Below are positions 52,452 through 54,360 of a stretch of DNA of 54,360 nucleotides, piece by piece. The notes beneath the pieces are model-generated. The model worked only from the letters and a program-made list of their open reading frames with translations, ran no database searches and was not told the DNA's origin. A program made the position numbers and the translations under genes. Positions within the stretch are counted from its first letter, which is position 1; each line of letters begins with the position of its first letter. This DNA comes from Gammaproteobacteria bacterium. Lineage in GTDB: Bacteria; Pseudomonadota; Gammaproteobacteria; UWMA-0217. The stretch lies in contig JALSHZ010000098.1 of assembly GCA_026981985.1 (NCBI GenBank), positions 1 to 54,360 of the forward strand, read 5' to 3'.

Positions 52452-53225
52452 ATGCGCCAGATAGCACTAGCGACACTTTTTCTTGCTTGCACACTGCCGG
52501 TTTATGCCGACACTGTCATCAAAGAACGCTCTCCAGATGGCAGCAACACGACCATCAGCATCAAGGGCGAATGGGCTCGGGTGGATGAAGGCAACGAGCC
52601 CGGGTTTCATCTGTGGAACCTGAAAACAGGCGAAATGCACATGGTCGACCCGAACGAGCGTACCATCATGACGATCAACTTACGCAAGAAAGGCGTGAAG
52701 GGAAAACACCGTCCGGTCAAGGCCAACGTCAAAAAGATAGGCAAGGGGCCAAAGATTGCAGGCTACCCGACCATCGAATATCAGCTCAGCACCAATGGGC
52801 GGCAATGCGGCAAAGAATTCGTTTCGTCAGCAGCAGCAAAATCTCCCGATGTTCGCAGACTGGTTAGCAATTTCGCCGAACTGAGCAGTATCGACGAGAT
52901 ATTGCCAGGCCCGATGGGCGCCGCCGCGCAAGCCATGATGGATCCCTGTGATCGCGCAGCGATGTCGTTTGGCAAGCAGATACCCAAGCTGGGTATGCCG
53001 CTAAAAAGCCTCGACGCTTCCGGCGCCGTTGAGACTGAAGTGACCAGCATCGACACCCACGCCAAGCTCGACAAGAGACTGTTCACCCTGCCCGCAGACT
53101 ATAAGCGCACCTCTCTGGAGGAGGAAATGGGCAACGCGATGAAGGAGATGCAGCAGATGATGCAAAACGTGCCACCGGAAATGCAGCAAATGATGCAACA
53201 GATGTTTCAAAAGCCGCCGCAGTAA
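52452..53225 (+). CDS. Periplasmic protein of unknown function with Met-rich tail
   Basis: 257 aa. Signal peptide MRQIALATLFLACTLPVYA. The mature part is beta-rich (TTISIKGEWARVDEGNEPGF, LKTGEMHMVDPNERTIMTIN), with a Lys-rich region and two Cys (RQCGKEF, DPCDRAA), similar to DUF4412-type periplasmic proteins. The last 30 residues are Met/Gln-rich (EMQQMMQNVPPEMQQMMQQM), with Met repeats reminiscent of copper-binding or low-complexity regions. The promoter must lie in or next to the 142-bp mobile element that ends 43 bases upstream. Confidence 0.6.
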   Translation: MRQIALATLFLACTLPVYADTVIKERSPDGSNTTISIKGEWARVDEGNEPGFHLWNLKTGEMHMVDPNERTIMTINLRKKGVKGKHRPVKANVKKIGKGPKIAGYPTIEYQLSTNGRQCGKEFVSSAAAKSPDVRRLVSNFAELSSIDEILPGPMGAAAQAMMDPCDRAAMSFGKQIPKLGMPLKSLDASGAVETEVTSIDTHAKLDKRLFTLPADYKRTSLEEEMGNAMKEMQQMMQNVPPEMQQMMQQMFQKPPQ

Positions 53226-53261
53226 AACGTAAAGCACCAGCCGGGGCATTACCGTCCCGGC

Positions 53262-53834
53262 TCAGTCTTCGTCACGGCGAACACCAAAGTTCATTCCAAT
53301 CGACAGGCGCATCTCAGCAGAGCGGTTTTCACTGACGGCATGCGGCAGCTTTGGCGAGAAGAAGACGAACGCGCTCTCCACCGGCGGGATCGATATCTGC
53401 TCACCCGCCCGGCCCAGCAGCAAATCACCGGAATTATCGGGAACGTTCAGATAGAACACGCCTGACAGAATTTCATCATCATCATCGTGCGTGTGCAGGG
53501 TAGTCTCGTGCCCTGGCTGCATTTCATTGAACCAGAAACCAACGCTCAGCGGCACTGATACCCCCGCGATCTCCGCCGCCGCAGTCGCTGCGGTATCGAG
53601 AATCGCATCCAACCCTTCGATTCGCTCGCGTTCGATATAGATATTTTCATAGCGCCCGCCAAACAGGTGCGTCTTGCGCGTATCAGGCGCATCGCGCAGG
53701 CGCTGATACTGTTCGATTACCGTCTCACGCAACCCTGTCAATTCAGGTATGCGCAAGCGTGTTGCCTCGGCCAACGCTTCGAACCGATCCACCATTTCCA
53801 GCTTCGACAAGACTGACGCCGCATAGTCGTTCAC
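53262..53834 (-). CDS. 2-oxoglutarate/Fe(II)-oxygenase-like protein
   Basis: 190 aa from GTG 53834, chosen because GGAG sits 7 bases upstream; the longer frame (ATG 53873 or further) lacks an RBS. The double-stranded beta-helix metal site is suggested by LHTHDDDDEI (His114/His116, Asp118), GVFYLNVPDNSGDLLLGRAG and FFSPKLPHAVSENRS (His165, Arg171), ending MRLSIGMNFG. This resembles the P4H/PKHD-type or TIGR02466 oxygenases. Convergent with the Met-rich protein gene. Substrate unknown. Confidence 0.72.
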   Translation of the reverse strand: MNDYAASVLSKLEMVDRFEALAEATRLRIPELTGLRETVIEQYQRLRDAPDTRKTHLFGGRYENIYIERERIEGLDAILDTAATAAAEIAGVSVPLSVGFWFNEMQPGHETTLHTHDDDDEILSGVFYLNVPDNSGDLLLGRAGEQISIPPVESAFVFFSPKLPHAVSENRSAEMRLSIGMNFGVRRDED

Positions 53835-54240
53835 TGATTGTCTCCAATCTAATTTCGATCCGATCGGTAACATACGCCGATTCGCCTGATCTGTGAATCG
53901 GTCGTTAAATGATAACCGTAGCGATGGTACGCGTCGCTCAATAGAGCAGGCATGAAAAGGTGAACATGGAAACGGAGGGAAAGAAGGGGATAATCCAGTC
54001 CGAAGACAAAGGCCGCGAGGCAACCTACCCTTGAAGCACCAGCATCTCGTGGATGCCTGCAAAACATGGTTACGAATAACCGGAGTCGCTGCTGCTACAA
54101 GGCGGGAACAAGTTCCCTGACCAGCGCTTGAACCAAACAACCAACAAATCAGAAGGAGCAAAGAAAAGCTCGAATAGACCTTTTATCGCTCGAACTGGAT
54201 TATCTGTCTGGAAGTGTAGGTAAAACGCTAAAGTTTTTCC
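53835..54240. other. 406-base gap between oxygenase-like gene and IS66 end
   Basis: No gene that I can support. An open minus-strand extension of the oxygenase frame reaches 54161 but shows no family features. Probably regulatory or decayed sequence. Confidence 0.4.
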
Positions 54241-54253
54241 GTAACTACTCAGC
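54241..54253. mobile_element. Terminal inverted repeat of an IS66-family element
   Basis: GTAACTACTCAGC, identical to the right-end inverted repeat of the 142-bp element (52396-52408 read inverted). It marks the tnpC-side end of an insertion sequence that runs off the window. Confidence 0.75.
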
Positions 54254-54360
54254 CCATTAAATCAAAATGGGGTAATTTTCCCGCAAAAACCAACGCCAAC
54301 GCATCGGATGCACTCAGCCCTTGTTTTCGACAAGTGGATAAATAGCCCCGAATACGACAA
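54249..54360 (-). CDS. IS66-family transposase TnpC, C-terminal fragment (cut by window edge)
   Basis: The minus strand reads CRIRGYLSTCRKQGLSASDA then LALVFAGKLPHFDLMG and a TGA inside the terminal repeat. The RGYLST-RKQG---A-ALALVF-G pattern is the typical end of IS66 transposases. Only 36 residues are visible, so intactness is unknown. Confidence 0.7.
   Translation of the reverse strand, partial: CRIRGYLSTCRKQGLSASDALALVFAGKLPHFDLMG

Noticed and set aside
53960-54040. Small ORF METEGKKGIIQSEDKGREAT after an RBS-like AAAAGG
   Set aside because: About 22 codons, no homology recognised and no supporting context.

Overview
The window looks like chromosome from a free-living, Gram-negative, motile gammaproteobacterium. 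The evidence is a group 2-type capsule export operon, a type II secretion (T2SS) pseudopilus operon, type IV pilus minor pilins with PilY1, three chemoreceptors, and ribosomal proteins L28/L33 very close to the enteric ones. A class I phosphoribulokinase gene would fit a chemolithoautotroph, but prkB-type homologues also occur in heterotrophs, so autotrophy is not shown here. I recognise no rRNA, tRNA or CRISPR array.

Layout. 1-1120: graveyard of insertion sequences (IS630 start, broken ISL3 transposase, possible group II intron remnant) abutting the distal end of a capsule operon. 1248-6496 (minus): kpsF-M-T-E-D, polysaccharide export plus arabinose-5-phosphate isomerase. 6760-10502 (plus): three exported proteins of unknown role (small beta-barrel-like protein, 502-aa lipoprotein, 368-aa outer-membrane barrel). 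10729-17344 (plus): tightly overlapping gspG-H-I-J-K-L-M-N followed by a YkgJ-type cysteine-cluster gene and a lipoprotein nuclease gene. gspC/D/E/F are not in the window. 17500-23694 (minus): fimT-pilV-W-X-Y1-E minor pilin operon, with an orphan fimT-like gene at 24159. 24723-28281: Fur-family regulator resembling Irr, thiO, thiS, thiG, trmB. 28485-32637: phosphoribulokinase, FIST sensor protein, trypsin-like protease with a GlyGly-CTERM-like tail (a plausible T2SS substrate), TatD nuclease. 32865-40711: three tandem chemoreceptors. 40829-45099: nei, MidA-like methyltransferase, pteridine reductase, hemerythrin-like protein, folK, folB. 45250-46518: rpmB-rpmG, then a MntA/HepT (MNT/HEPN) toxin-antitoxin pair. 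46772-53834: hyuA-like gene, a membrane protein, a CBS protein / ion transporter / Rieske cluster, a lipase-like hydrolase, a Met-rich periplasmic protein and a 2-oxoglutarate oxygenase-like gene. 54241-54360: end of an IS66-family element.

A recurrent theme is small non-autonomous repeats. Two have terminal inverted repeats and perfect target duplications: 46519-46727 with TACATAA, landing on the hepT stop codon, and 52267-52408 with AATCAAAC and IS66-like ends matching the IS66 element at the window end. Other dispersed palindromic repeats lie in intergenic spaces, and two different families lie at the gspI/gspJ and gspJ/gspK junctions, where they encode part of the cleavable prepilin leaders. 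The most interesting candidates for follow-up are these leader insertions, the mobile repeats, the three receptors sharing CheR-type C-terminal pentapeptides, the CBS-transporter-Rieske operon and the exported-protein block beside the capsule genes.
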